NCBI RefSeq assembly: GCF_037975245.1
Contig: NC_092571.1
Location: forward strand, 13,356,917-13,420,916
Direction of reading: 5' to 3'
Source: Apostichopus japonicus
Lineage: Eukaryota; Echinodermata; Holothuroidea; Aspidochirotida; Stichopodidae
DNA length: 64,000 bases
Shown piece by piece: positions 23,322 to 33,662 of this stretch. The notes beneath the pieces were generated by a model that was given only the letters and a program-made list of their open reading frames with translations, did no database searches and was not told where the DNA came from. Both the position numbers and the translations under genes were made by a program. Each line of letters opens with the position of its first letter. Positions within the stretch are counted from its first letter, which is position 1.

Positions 23322-24894
23322 ATCGATAGATCGCGGTATTGTGACAATTATTCACAGTAAATATGATGCATTTATTGCAAAACTTCGCGCATCTGTCTGT
23401 AAAGCGAGGAGCGCTGTTTATGAATCAAAACAAGGAGTCGTTCTTAAGAAACACCCGTGCATTCGCACATGTGTGTGTTTTCATTTGAATAATATATGTG
23501 CTGATTCAAAATGAAAATGACCAGCCTGACAATGATTTTATTTATGGCTACGTGACAATAAAAATGTATTTAACTTGTAGTTTCGAGAGAAGGAAGTCGG
23601 CTGATGTCTGTAGTTTTTTAATAACGTTTTAACTTGTAATCTTACTGGATGCAAAGCAGTTGAAATCGCTCGGATGATTTTATTTTATGCAAGTCAAACA
23701 TGTATTGAATTCCCTGTGTCTGCATTACTGTAAGAAATTATAATGCGTTAAGCGTTTAAAGTATGCAATTGATTGTCGAGTCTCGTAAATATTACATAGT
23801 GACTATCTAACTTAACCAGATTCGCCACTGAATGAGTTGTTATACGTATCTATTAAAGACAGAAACATATCTTTGAGGCTAAAATGAGGAATCCTTTGAC
23901 GCAAGTTTTTCTATTTCAACAACTTTATATCGTACCGATTATTACTCAAAATAAGATGATTGTAAGTAATCAAGGGGAGACAACCCTCATAGACTTTAGC
24001 AAACATTGTCCTTTTTTACAGTCGTACACAGTAGGCAACGCAGGTAATTGTAGCCATATATTGTAATATTTTAGAGAGAATGTTTCATATGTTTTTCTTT
24101 TAGTTTCCAAAGTTTCCAACATGGTTAAACAATATTATCATGTATGTGGGACTTACAAACCGACCATTTGGTTGCATAGTTTTTCTTCTACAATTCAATG
24201 CTTTGGCCGAATGATCCAACAACGATGTGGAGTGCATCCTGAGCAGAGAGAAGTGAAGTGCGGGAAGCTACTCGTCCAGGGGTGGGTTGTATCTTCCATG
24301 CAGCCCATGCCTCCCGTCCCGCCAACCCAGAACACTTTTCAATGAATTTGATGACTATTAAAAATAATAGCCGAAAGAACCCTATGAATATCACGTGGTT
24401 TGAAGTAGAGATCTCGTTCATGACAATAGTCCATCATTAATCGATCACAACTTTGTTACGTCATTTTAGATGTTACAATTTAAAACAAAAAAGATTCTAA
24501 ATTATGTCTTGATTTGTGTTAAATGCGTTTCATTTTGAAATCATATAAAGCGATTAATCCAGAGTGTAATTATCAATTGGTTAATAATCTATAAGAATTA
24601 CATGTTCAGATCCTTTGACTTATTCAATTACCTTTCTTCATTCAGGTGTGTAACAGGGGACCTGTGCATGAATCAATTTATACAATCTCCCTGGCGATTC
24701 TCATGGCTTTATCATGTAAAACTGGTAAAGGTGGTTACCAAATAATCAGTATAATAATTACCAAATTATCAGTAATAATTTATGACGAGGTTTCGCCAAT
24801 TATATCGTACATATTTCAACTTGTGTTTCGATGTTATAACACACTTCAGTTTACACTGACGGCTGTATCTTATTCAAAGTACAAACTGATATTT
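23322..24894. repeat. Right end of unit A, paralogous to 58.79-60.38 kb
   Basis: No gene. 23322-23520 is highly similar to the region upstream of copy 9 (AATTATTCACAGTAAA, TCGCGCATCTGTCTGTAAAG), so it may include promoter sequence. Similarity continues to about 24890 (ACAAACTGAT), where the LINE starts and the paralogy stops. 24.1-24.3 kb also shares GAATGATCCAACAAC with 62.15 kb. Confidence 0.55.
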
Positions 24895-25066
24895 CAGGGG
24901 GGGGGGGGGCGGAATAACCACTGTTGAGCTTTGCAAATCCCCGGGTTCGGACGGGCTTCCGAGGGAGTTCTAAAGAACATTTTGGGCTATAATTGGACCT
25001 GATATCAGAGCTGTCTTCGAAGACGCCTTCCAAAACGCACTGTTAAACCAAAGTCAACGTCTGGGA

Positions 25067-25603
25067 ATGATCACTTTGCAGTCCAAATCTGGGAACCCCT
25101 TGGATCCTCGTAACAAGGGCCCGATAACCTTGTTAAATGTGGATTACAAGTTGCTGGCTAAGGCTTTGTGCAACCGCTTTGCACTGGCTATGCCGCATCT
25201 TGTAGGTGATCTCCAGACTTGTGCAGTGAATGGTCATTGCATCCAGCAGAACTTTTGGATGATGCGCGACTTTGTTATTGAGCGTGACCTGCCATGTGCA
25301 TTGGTCTCTCTTGACCAGCAGAAGGCCTTTGACATGGTGGATCGCGGTTTTTCAATGAATGCATTGGAGGCGATTCAGTTGCACCCACATTTTCCTAAAT
25401 GGATTTCTGTTTTTTATCAGGAACGTTTCAGTTCTGTGATCGTAAATGGATTTTCTTCAGAGGTTTTTAACATAGAGAGGGGGGTGCGACAGGGATCCCT
25501 CTGTCTCCATTACTTTATGTTTTGTTTAGCGAGTCCCTCTCTCGTCTTTTGGAAAGGGACTCCAAACTTGTTCCATTCGTTGTGCCAGGGGGTGCCAAAG
25601 TGA
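25067..25603 (+). pseudogene. LINE reverse transcriptase, N-terminal RT part
   Basis: Open for 178 codons. It carries the fingers/palm motifs of a non-LTR reverse transcriptase: NxGPITLLNVDYKLLAK, LDQQKAFDMVDRGF (the first catalytic Asp is in AFD), and RGVRQGSL. After RQGSL the expected PLSP...L block is damaged and the frame moves by one base before the YADD motif at 25619, so the enzyme is inactive. Confidence 0.75.
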
Positions 25604-26055
25604 AATGCGCTCAATATGCAGATGACGTGACATGTGTTGTTTCGAGTCTGGGCTCCTTTCGCGCACTCTCACAGGATTTATGTATTTTTGAGAGAGCTAC
25701 CGGGGCGAAGTTGAATCCGGAAAAGACAAAGGGCCTTCGCCTTGGTAGCTGGAGATACAGAGACTTACCATTCAGTGCATCGTGGTTGGATCAGAATATC
25801 AAAATTATTACTTATGGTTCGGCTACGATGCATCTTGTGATGTCACCTGGAACGAGAGAGCTGAGGTATTTGAGAGCAGCCTCAACCTTTAGCATCCGCT
25901 GGCTTTCGATCTTGGGGAAAATCACCGTCATTAATCGTTTGTTTCGCCCATCTTGTGGTACCCGGACGCGGTGTACCCAGTTCCGCGTTGCGTCCTGGTG
26001 CGGTTGGGGAGAACGATATTTTCATTCATTTGGTCGGGTGGTACCAACAACTTGA
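25522..26055 (+). pseudogene. LINE reverse transcriptase, YADD palm and thumb part
   Basis: The second frame piece of the same LINE. It holds VKCAQYADDVTCVVSSL (catalytic Asp pair), ERATGAKLNPEKTKGLRLGSW, and IRWLSILGKITVINRLF, all matching the homologous LINE at 43.9-44.4 kb. It ends at a stop near 26055 with an apparent frame change after the FRPSCG region. Downstream pieces up to 26680 keep LHLCRWVP and DLAWRIAHGALVTNL in other frames. Confidence 0.75.
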
Positions 26056-26976
26056 GATTGTTTTGCATTGTTTATATTTTTACGATTTTGGGGCGGGTTG
26101 CACTTGTGTCGATGGGTCCCCGCGCTGTTTAGCAACAGAGAACCACATAGTAGTACTACGAGCAAGGTGGTGCATGTTCTTTGTTCCTCTCTTTATGAGT
26201 TACTCCCTGTTAAACTGCCAAGGTCGGCCCTCGTTCACAGTTCCTTGCGGGAAAGTGCCTTAAATGCAGTATTTGTACAGGAACGTCATCCTTCCGAAGT
26301 ATGGCGTTCAGTGCATTCGAGCCTGAATAGTTGCAGGCTCCAAGATCTAGCTTGGAGAATTGCACACGGTGCCTTGGTGACCAATCTGAAAAAGGTATCA
26401 TTGGCGATTGGGTGATGGACTGTGCCCAAGGACCGACTGTGACAGCTTAGAGAGTACTGCCCATTTTTTCTTTTATGGCATTGTTCCTTTGTTTAAAGCT
26501 TGAGGGAGTGGTTTCAGACCTGGACCGACCGTGTTCATGGTCGGTAAGACAGGGCTTTGTTTTATATGGGTTAGATCCTCCAGTTTGTTCTGTTGCTGTG
26601 TTGAACCGTGTAGTGTGTGTCTGTGCTGTTTTGAAAAAGCGTATTTGGAGGAATAGATGCAATACAGTTTAAGTTTACCAGTAGGCAGGCAGTCCTAGAG
26701 GCGGTCAAGTGTGGCATTCGCCTTCAGGTCGAAAGTAATTTTCGCCTTTTTTGGACGCCGGTCTGCTGGACAGGTGTGCTTTGTTTTGCTGCGTGCTGTC
26801 GTCCCCTTTTTTTTTAAATGTTGGTGGTTGGCTGGGGGTTTGTCTCTGCTAGTCGGTGGGCGTGTTTGTGTTTTGGGCTCCCTTGACTTGTTTTTTATTT
26901 GTAAGAGATGGCTGGTTGGATAGTGCCGTTTGGCAGTGACGTTTCGGTTCCCACAGAGCGGGTCACGTGAAAAGCA

Positions 26977-28938
26977 CAGAACAAGATAGAAACAAAGGAA
27001 TAATGCAAACAAAAACATGAGCAATACTCTCTAAGTTGTCACAGCCTCCAGGTTACGTGCAGCACAACAACTGATCAGGTTGGTATTCTTCGTCAAAATG
27101 CCAATGCATAGCATAACTTTTCGTTTAGGCAAACACATACTAATTTTTCGAGGTGTGTACAATTCACCTGCCCCTTCAGAAACAACATATCTTCATTACT
27201 GCATATTTATTCTCGTATCGTTATTTCATTGTATTGAGAAGAATATGGTTCGGTATCGATGAACGATCAATTTAACAACTCATTGCAAGATGGCTTGGTG
27301 GTGAATGGGAAGAGCTTATTAAAGTTACCTCTTTGATTCTCCTCTCTTATATGCTCTCTCTGGACTTCTACTCAACATGTTTCCTTTAACTTTCTTAGCA
27401 GCCTTAGTCACCTCAATCAATTAGCATATTGTTTGATCTACCTTGCATAACTGTATTGATTCTCTTTATCTATTCGCCGTTCAATTGTTTTTACTCTTTT
27501 ACCAACAATACTTTTCTATTCATTTTACGCAACTTAGAACCTTGGCGGTTGTTGGACAAGTGTATTCAGCCACCGTTCCAGACGATATGTCTGAGACGTG
27601 AAAAACACATTCCATACTTGTCTTACGTTTTCGGGAGATTATCCTAGCACCAAGATGTTACCATGCGATGGAAGCATTGCCAAAGACCTTTATATTCGAT
27701 TCTTGTAGATAAAAAGTATTGCAAGTGCCCTCGATGTTTACATTGTGAACTTATTAAAATAAGGTCTATGAAACTGAAATGTCGCCCTCACTAAATGACA
27801 AACTGTGGTCTTTGAGCTCCTACATGTGAAATGCTGCTTGTATTTTGCCATTATCATAACGTCAGTTCGGCTATTCTTTCAAAGTTAATTAAAGATAGTC
27901 TTCATGTGCCCAAACAAGTACCTAATATTTGTGAACGATAAGTAACACGCTCGCCTTACCATTGCCTAATCTTATTATAATATGTGTATTTAAAGACATT
28001 GATTATACACGTTGTTGATTCATATTATTATTATGTCTTTTTAATACCTCAAAGTTGTTTATGGGCAGATGTAATGCACACATTCTACGGCATTTCAACA
28101 GTATCTATGTAATCTATTTTAATAAAAGGATCTTTATTATTTCTTGCTTTATCGAGTTATACGACCAAATGTATGTTGTGTGAAACATGGAATGTTAGTC
28201 TTTCTATATTTTCCTACTTTAACCAACCTTCTATCTTCCAATTCGTTCATTTGATCGTTTTTTACCCCATGATCACAAACAGCTGTTAGCTCTTTATTGA
28301 AATGTATCCATAACAATAACGGGTTTAAAACGTCACATTTGTTTCTCCATCTTCCAATTAAGCTCTGCTGCCCTCTCCTCTCACGTTGACAGCAGCAAGT
28401 GTGTACCGGCTAATCATTTTCCTGTGTAGTATTTGCAGACAGTACAGATAGAGCAGGTGTATGAATGGTTTCAATTATAGACAATTCGTCCGAAAATGTA
28501 ACTGTCTTCCAAAGTTTGAAGATTTTTTTTTTTACATTATGAAATTGAACAACCTTTAACCTTAGTCTCATTTAATGTTATGAAAGGAAGACAAACATCG
28601 ATTCTTTAGAGCAACCACTGTTTTGTAATGTTTCCTATTTTGTCTACATTTTGGATGATAACCCTGATTGGTTGAGTGTCCTTTAAATGGTTTAGAATGT
28701 TCCAAAAGATTGAGTGCATCACAAGAGAGACTTTGAGGCGAAAAGGAGAGAAAGCAGCAAATTCCAGGTCTAATCCTAACATCGCCCATGTCACATGGAC
28801 AGATTTATTACTTTTAAATTTCCAGAAAATCTGAAAGGCAATTGTTCTACATTTTGGGGTTTTACGTACTATTTGTATGCTAGGCAAACTATCGTCATTG
28901 ACAACTACACTGTCAATGAATACTTCGAGAACGCCACC
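26977..28938. repeat. Start of unit B and flank of the Penelope element
   Basis: 27020-27050 is a short reversed LINE piece (CTCTCTAAGTTGTCACAGCC). Unit B begins at about 27058 and matches 1.2-3.64 kb of unit A up to about 28265, lacking the U2-headed element near 27105 and about 500 bp (A 2345-2860). 28.27-28.94 kb has no counterpart in unit A and shows no gene. Confidence 0.6.
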
Positions 28939-28951
28939 AAATTGCAATATG

Positions 28952-29476
28952 AAATGGGGGTGTAGGCGGTTTTGCACTATCTAACGCAACGTAGTAGCCA
29001 AGAACCTGAAGTATTTTTAAGGGAGGGCCCGAAGAACATGAACTTATAGCATGCTCCCCATGGTGAAACATAATTGCACCTATTAGGTGAATTGAGTGTA
29101 CTTTTAATAGTAAGAAAGACTAGCGTAGGTTCTTATGACCAACTAGACCGGTTTCTGCTCTCAACTTTTATAGGAGGAGCTTCATCAGTAGTAAGCCTTT
29201 GAATTTTTTATATTCGGCATGAGCGTCTCGTTCTCAAAATGCATCTATTTTCTGTGCACGAGTTTTTTTTATGAACTCATAGTGCATCTATAAGAGCATC
29301 TAAAAGAGCTTCGCGTGAACCTTGAGAGTCAGCTGATTCTTCGTTAGTACGAAACCTTGAGTTAACAAGTAAATCTTTGAGATTTTGGGCCCTTTTGTAG
29401 GCAAGAATCGGTTCTTTTGGAAACAGTTTGGATAATTCCGCGTGTTGCGAAATTAAGTGCCAATGTTTCAAAAGTG
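28952..29476 (-). repeat. Left inverted arm (pLTR) of the Penelope-like element
   Basis: Near-identical reverse complement of 31721-32245. It contains the last ~67 codons of the RT ORF, the downstream non-coding tail and the hammerhead-like motif at about 29131-29197. Confidence 0.85.
29131..29197 (-). ncRNA. Hammerhead-ribozyme-like motif, left arm
   Basis: The minus strand holds CTGATGA (complement of 29182-29188), a GCTC/GAGC stem II, GAAA and a short ACC/GGT stem III followed by C. Same sequence as the right-arm motif. The 10.1/11.1 position is an A-A mismatch and stem I pairing is imperfect, so activity is uncertain. Such ribozymes are known from Penelope-like element arms. Confidence 0.5.
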
Positions 29477-31091
29477 CTTTTTTCAAATGCGTGGTTTTGA
29501 TGTGGGGTGTATAGGTAAGCTTGAACACCAAGGGTGGTTCCTTTTGTTTAGGATTGGTAGTGAGGTATTGCTTACGGTTTTCAAATCTTATGCCTTTAGT
29601 GGCTGTGGCAATTTCCTCTTTCTTATAGTTACGGAGTAACAGTTTCTCTGTGAACGCATTCTTTTTCTCTAAGAAGTCAGTCTCGTTGTTACAGAGACGT
29701 GCGTATCGTAATATTTCCCCTTTAATGAAGCCTTTAAAAGTGGCAAGTGGGTGTGCAGAGTTTCTGTCGAGGTATTGGAAGGTTTCAGTGGGTTTGGTGT
29801 GGACTTTAGTGTCTAATAACCCATTGGTTTCGAACCTTGTACCTTTGAAGATTTTCAAATCTAGGTATGTTACCTCGGTGTTTGATATTTCTACCGTAAA
29901 CTTTAAGAAGTGGTGAATTTCATTCAACCTTTTTACTAAGTGTTCAAGCTCCTGATGTGTACCGTCGTAGAGCAATAGAATGTCATCTCTATAGCGGAGC
30001 CATTTTAAGATTTTATTATCTGTCGGTAAAATCTGGTTTTCAAGTCTATGCATGACAATATCGCAGATTTCCGGAGAGGCTTGGCTACCCATGGCGCAAC
30101 CGATCTTTTGTAGATAGAATTGGTTATTGAACTCGAAACAGTTTCTTGTTAAGATGAGTTCAATTAGTTTGCGCATGGATATGGAAGATATTTTATTTAT
30201 TCCATATTCGCTTTGTTCCGTCTTTTCATAGACTTCTTGACATATATCTAATGCCTCCTCTTGGGGAGTATTGGTATACATGGCGACGACATCGAGTGTA
30301 GCGAGTACTACCGTTTTTGGTAACGGGGTGGCTTCCAAAATTTGCAGAATGTGATTTGTGTCTTTCACATAAGTGCTTTGTTTTATTACAATAGGAAGCA
30401 AGAAATAGTCCACAAATTCCGATATTTTTTCGGTCGGTGATCCGTTTCCACTTATTATCGGTCTACCGGCAAATTTTGAGTTAGCCGGGGGTGCTTTATG
30501 AATTTTTGGTAGCACATATATGACCGGTGTGCGGATCTTGTGGCTATATGGTGACAAGTACTCGAAGGTGCTTTTATCGATCTCTTTTGCAGAGAACATA
30601 TCAATTAGTGTTTCCTGGACTAAACTTTTAGTTTGAAACGTCATATCACTTTTTAACTTTTCGTAGTGGTGACTAGCTAATTGCCTTTCAATTTCGGCTT
30701 GATAGTCTGAGTGATTCAATATAGCAATGCCTCTACCTTTATCGAAGGGTTTGACAATAATAGAGCGGTCGTTTTTAATTGCATTTAGTGCAAAACGTTC
30801 CGCCTTATGTGTGTTGCTATTGGCGTTTCGGATAGTAACACTTGCCAATTCGGTTTGTGTTGCTTCCAAATAGTCCTCTAGGTTTTTACTAAAAGTCATG
30901 TTAGGTGACCATGTAGAAGGTAGACGGAATTTTGTAATCCCTTTTTGCATTTTGTTCTGCATGATGAAGCGGATTCTCATTTTTCTTTTTAGGTCTTTTA
31001 GTGACTTGAGAAGATCACTTCGTTTAGGTTTTACTGGAGTTGCTATGAACTTCAGACCTTTTCCTAACGCAATAAACTCTATATTGGACAT
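29277..31091 (-). CDS. Penelope-like reverse transcriptase (no GIY-YIG domain)
   Basis: Open for 604 codons. Motifs in order: IVKPFDKGRGIAIL (about residue 112), YVLPKIHKAPP and AGRPIISGNGSPTEKISEF (190-225), LATLDVVAMYTNTP with the first catalytic Asp (about 266), IGCAMGSQASPEICDIVM (about 333), WLRYRDDILLLYDG with the Asp pair (about 365), and TVEISNTEVTYLDLKIF. The end, RAQNLKDLLVNSRFR, is where EN-containing relatives continue into a linker and GIY-YIG endonuclease; here the frame closes about 25 residues later without one. The family copies RNA at telomere-like or nicked ends. The same frame continues upstream of this Met through one TAA (31152-31154) into NLRKEAETLKKFVKNLSDRN, so the N-terminus is probably truncated by that stop. 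Confidence 0.85.
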   Translation of the reverse strand: MSNIEFIALGKGLKFIATPVKPKRSDLLKSLKDLKRKMRIRFIMQNKMQKGITKFRLPSTWSPNMTFSKNLEDYLEATQTELASVTIRNANSNTHKAERFALNAIKNDRSIIVKPFDKGRGIAILNHSDYQAEIERQLASHHYEKLKSDMTFQTKSLVQETLIDMFSAKEIDKSTFEYLSPYSHKIRTPVIYVLPKIHKAPPANSKFAGRPIISGNGSPTEKISEFVDYFLLPIVIKQSTYVKDTNHILQILEATPLPKTVVLATLDVVAMYTNTPQEEALDICQEVYEKTEQSEYGINKISSISMRKLIELILTRNCFEFNNQFYLQKIGCAMGSQASPEICDIVMHRLENQILPTDNKILKWLRYRDDILLLYDGTHQELEHLVKRLNEIHHFLKFTVEISNTEVTYLDLKIFKGTRFETNGLLDTKVHTKPTETFQYLDRNSAHPLATFKGFIKGEILRYARLCNNETDFLEKKNAFTEKLLLRNYKKEEIATATKGIRFENRKQYLTTNPKQKEPPLVFKLTYTPHIKTTHLKKALLKHWHLISQHAELSKLFPKEPILAYKRAQNLKDLLVNSRFRTNEESADSQGSREALLDALIDAL

Positions 31092-31720
31092 GTTTCTGTC
31101 TGATAGGTTCTTTACGAACTTTTTTAGTGTTTCTGCTTCTTTTCGAAGATTTTAGGCTTTTGAGTGACTACGTATAGTCTGTAGCTCCCTGTTGTTGGTG
31201 CGGAATTTTTCGGAGCTTTTATTAGCTTTCACTGAACGGACAAATTTGCGTCTTTTAGATGACGATGGGAGAGGTTGACAGAGAGAAAGTACATTTTGCA
31301 TGTTTGGAGGAGAGGAAGGTAGCTCTTTCTGGAAAATTTGTTGGCCCTAAAAAGAGCCGTTTTTCAAGAGCAACTCCTACTTCTACCTTTTATAAGGTTG
31401 CTTTCTGTTCCTGGCCTTTGGACGGCGTGCCACTCTGGTCTCCTCTCTTTTCGCTGACTTCTGGAGGATGGTCTTCAAAAGCCTCTGTGCTTCAGGAGCT
31501 TCCAGTGTCAACTCTAAGTCTGTCTCAGCTCTGGATCTCTTCTCGAGAAACCTGTCCCGTTGCCTTTTAGCTTGGCGAGATAACTCTTCTCTCCAGATTC
31601 TACGGAGGTTCCTGCCTGCTCGTTGGAGAACCTGATTCCAGGAATCAAGAAACTCCTCCGAGTGGTTCAGTTGCGCCGGGAGTCTGGGTGGGTTTCTCTG
31701 AACCTTGAGTTGTTGATAGG
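31092..31720 (-). pseudogene. N-terminal region of the Penelope-like ORF, interrupted
   Basis: The minus strand encodes basic, charged stretches (SKRRKFVRSVKANKSSEK then a stop; and at 31383-31720 RNLRRIWREELSRQAKRQRD and KRSRAETDLELTLEAPEAQ) that look like the coiled-coil, basic N-terminus upstream of the RT core. Two frames and at least one in-frame stop separate them from the RT ORF. I cannot tell whether this was one ORF or a separate upstream ORF. Confidence 0.45.
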
Positions 31721-32245
31721 CACTTTTGAAACATTGGCACTTAATTTCGCAACACGCGGAATTATCCAAACTGTTTTCAAAAGAACCGATTCTTGCCTAC
31801 AAAAGGGCCCAAAATCTCAAAGATTTACTTGTTAACTCAAGGTTTCGTACTAACGAAGAATCAGCTGACTCTCAAGGTTCACGCGAAGCTCTTTTAGATG
31901 CTCTTATAGATGCACTATGAGTTCATAAAAAACTCGTGCACAGAAAATAGATGCATTTTGAGAACGAGACGCTCATGCCGAATATAAAAAATTCAAAGGC
32001 TTACTACTGATGAAGCTCCTCCTATAAAAGTTGAGAGCAGAAACCGGTCTAGTTGGTCATAAGAACCTACGCTAGTCTTTCTTACTATTAAAAGTACACT
32101 CAATTCACCTAATAGGTGCAATTATGTTTCACCATGGGGAGCATGCTATAAGTTCATGTTCTTCGGGCCCTCCCTTAAAAATACTTCAGGTTCTTGGCCT
32201 ACTACGTTGCGTTAGATAGTGCAAAACCGCCTACACCCCCATTTC
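31721..32245 (+). repeat. Right inverted arm (pLTR) of the Penelope-like element
   Basis: Inverted copy of 28952-29476. It carries a duplicate of the RT ORF C-terminus in plus orientation (31726-31920, including AYKRAQNLKDLLVNSRFR), then the tail and hammerhead-like motif. The only differences I noticed are scattered single bases. Confidence 0.85.
32001..32065 (+). ncRNA. Hammerhead-ribozyme-like motif, right arm
   Basis: CTGATGA at 32007-32013, stem II GCTC (32015-32018) / GAGC (32035-32038), GAAA at 32040-32043, stem III ACC/GGT with the loop between, and C at 32058 in the cleavage position. Flanks CTTA and TAAG can pair as a stem I with unpaired bases next to the core. Order and spacing fit a type I hammerhead with a short stem III, as reported for Penelope-like elements. 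The A-A at 10.1/11.1 and the interrupted stem I may weaken it. Confidence 0.5.
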
Positions 32246-32258
32246 AAATTGCAATATG

Positions 32259-33478
32259 CTCGAAAATTCATAGTAGCTCGACTGCACGAAGTACGTTCTT
32301 CGCCATAAGGACACTCCGAAAAGGGTTCAAGTGAGAGGTGAAATTGTGTAAAGAAGTACCACATTGTTTCTAAATGTTTTATTAGATATTGCCTTTTGAG
32401 ATATTCTCATTAGTATTATTGTTTTATAATATGAGTTATAGCAAATTATTGCGCATATCTAAACGAAATTTGTAAGGCAGGGTTTGGAGGTGGGCTGATT
32501 TTGTTCTGTAACGGTGGGCTCAGTAAAGGGAATAATGTAGCAGTTCCTTTCATTACTTGTTAAGTAATATTAGAGATATATCGCTTTTCACTTACAAGCT
32601 TCAATTACTGCATGAACTAAATTAACGAAAGCGTGGGCGTGTTTGCTTTCTTGGCTCGCGTGACTTGATTTTTTTTTTGTCAGAGCGGTCTGGTTGGATA
32701 GTGCAGTTTGGACGTTTTGGTTCCCGCAGGGCGGATCACGTAAAAAGCACTACATTACTGCAAGCTTTGTGTAATGTATGCCCACACACGTTGTCATTGC
32801 AAACTGCTATAACTCGATAAAATAAAACCGTTCGTTAAGAAATATTCTTCCTGATATGTACCCTGAATCGTTGCCATCTACCACCTATCTGCTCTCGGCT
32901 GTCTACAAATTCAGTTTCATAAGCTGCAACATATCAATCAGAAAATGTTTTGTTTGCATTGTTTCTTGCAAATATGTTCGTTCTAGTTAATAAACATAAC
33001 AAGTACCATCAATAACTACCTTCTGAACTGTTTGAAATAAAGTCTAGTTAAACTTTTTTATCGCCCTCAATTTTAGAGGGAAATTCATCGCTTGTTTGAA
33101 AATGAAAGCTTTGGTTTTTAGACCCATGAAATGCTGCTTTTTATTTTTTGGCCTATTTTAATAGTAACACTTTATGTTATTTCAAAGGTAAATAAAGATA
33201 GTCGACATATACAATATGAACAAAAGGTAACACCCTCTGTCTGTCATTGGCTAATCGTATTTATTATATATGTGTTTTAAGACATTGTATAAACACGTAG
33301 TTAAATGTAGTGAGCAAATTCTACCGCATGTTTCACAATATCTACTAAATGTCTTTTTATAAAGGGATGTTTTTTATATTTCTTTCCTGAATGTTCTTTA
33401 TACTTGTTGATCATCGGGTTATACGGACAGTTACTGCATGCTATGTGAATGATGGAATTTTATTCCATCACTACTCAT
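32259..33478. repeat. Unit B spacer with a LINE 3'-end copy
   Basis: 32259-32627: nothing recognisable. 32628-32749: a short LINE 3' end (ends GGATCACGTAAAAAGCAC). 33050-33400 resembles 3.1-3.6 kb of unit A a second time. No gene. Confidence 0.6.
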
Positions 33479-33662
33479 CCTTTTTTGGTTTATTAATGTT
33501 TCAGTGGATGGTTGGGGGTTTTGTCTCTGCAGGTCGGTGGGCGCATTTACTTTTTTTTTCGGTTCGCTTGACTCAAGTTTTGTTTATTGGAATGGGATGG
33601 TTGGGTAGTGCCGTTTGGCCGTGACGTTTTGGATCCCGCAGGGCGGGTCACGTAAAAAGCAC
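33479..33662 (+). mobile_element. LINE 3'-end fragment
   Basis: A ~180-bp 5'-truncated copy of the LINE 3' UTR: GTTTCAGTGGATGGTTGG, GTCTCTGCAGGTCGGTGGGC, GTGCCGTTTGGCCGTGACG and the terminus GGGCGGGTCACGTAAAAAGC. No poly(A). The open frame over it is not a gene. Confidence 0.75.

Larger units (their letters stand above)
24895..26976 (+). mobile_element. Tx1/L1-type LINE, 5'-truncated, at the unit A/B junction
   Basis: Starts at a G-run (24897-24909) and ends with GGTCACGTGAAAAGCAC, the 3' end shared by all copies of the family; there is no poly(A). The ORF2 frame is interrupted. It shows KSPGSDGLP, then in 25067-25603 RT motifs (PITLLNVDYKLLAKAL, QTCAVNG, VSLDQQKAFDMVD, VNGFSS, RGVRQGS); a frame change; then QYADDVT (the YADD catalytic box) at 25614-25634 and the LGSWRYRDLPF region; then broken frames of the C-terminal domain. 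SLDQ-KAFD is typical of the Tx1 lineage of L1. The element replaces nothing visible in unit A and marks the seam to unit B. Confidence 0.8.
28952..32245 (-). mobile_element. Penelope-like retroelement with inverted terminal arms
   Basis: A ~3.3-kb element flanked by the 13-bp direct repeat AAATTGCAATATG (28939-28951 and 32246-32258), read as a target-site duplication. Arms of about 520 bp (28952-29476 and 31721-32245) are near-identical inverted copies, the pLTR arrangement known for Penelope-like elements; the arms include the 3' end of the reverse transcriptase ORF. Each arm carries a hammerhead-ribozyme-like motif. The RT ORF is on the minus strand. Unit A has no such insertion. Confidence 0.85.

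Noticed and set aside
31259-31570. 103-codon plus-strand frame in the Penelope-like element
   Set aside because: The opposite strand carries the basic coiled-coil-like N-terminal region in the RT orientation, a better explanation.
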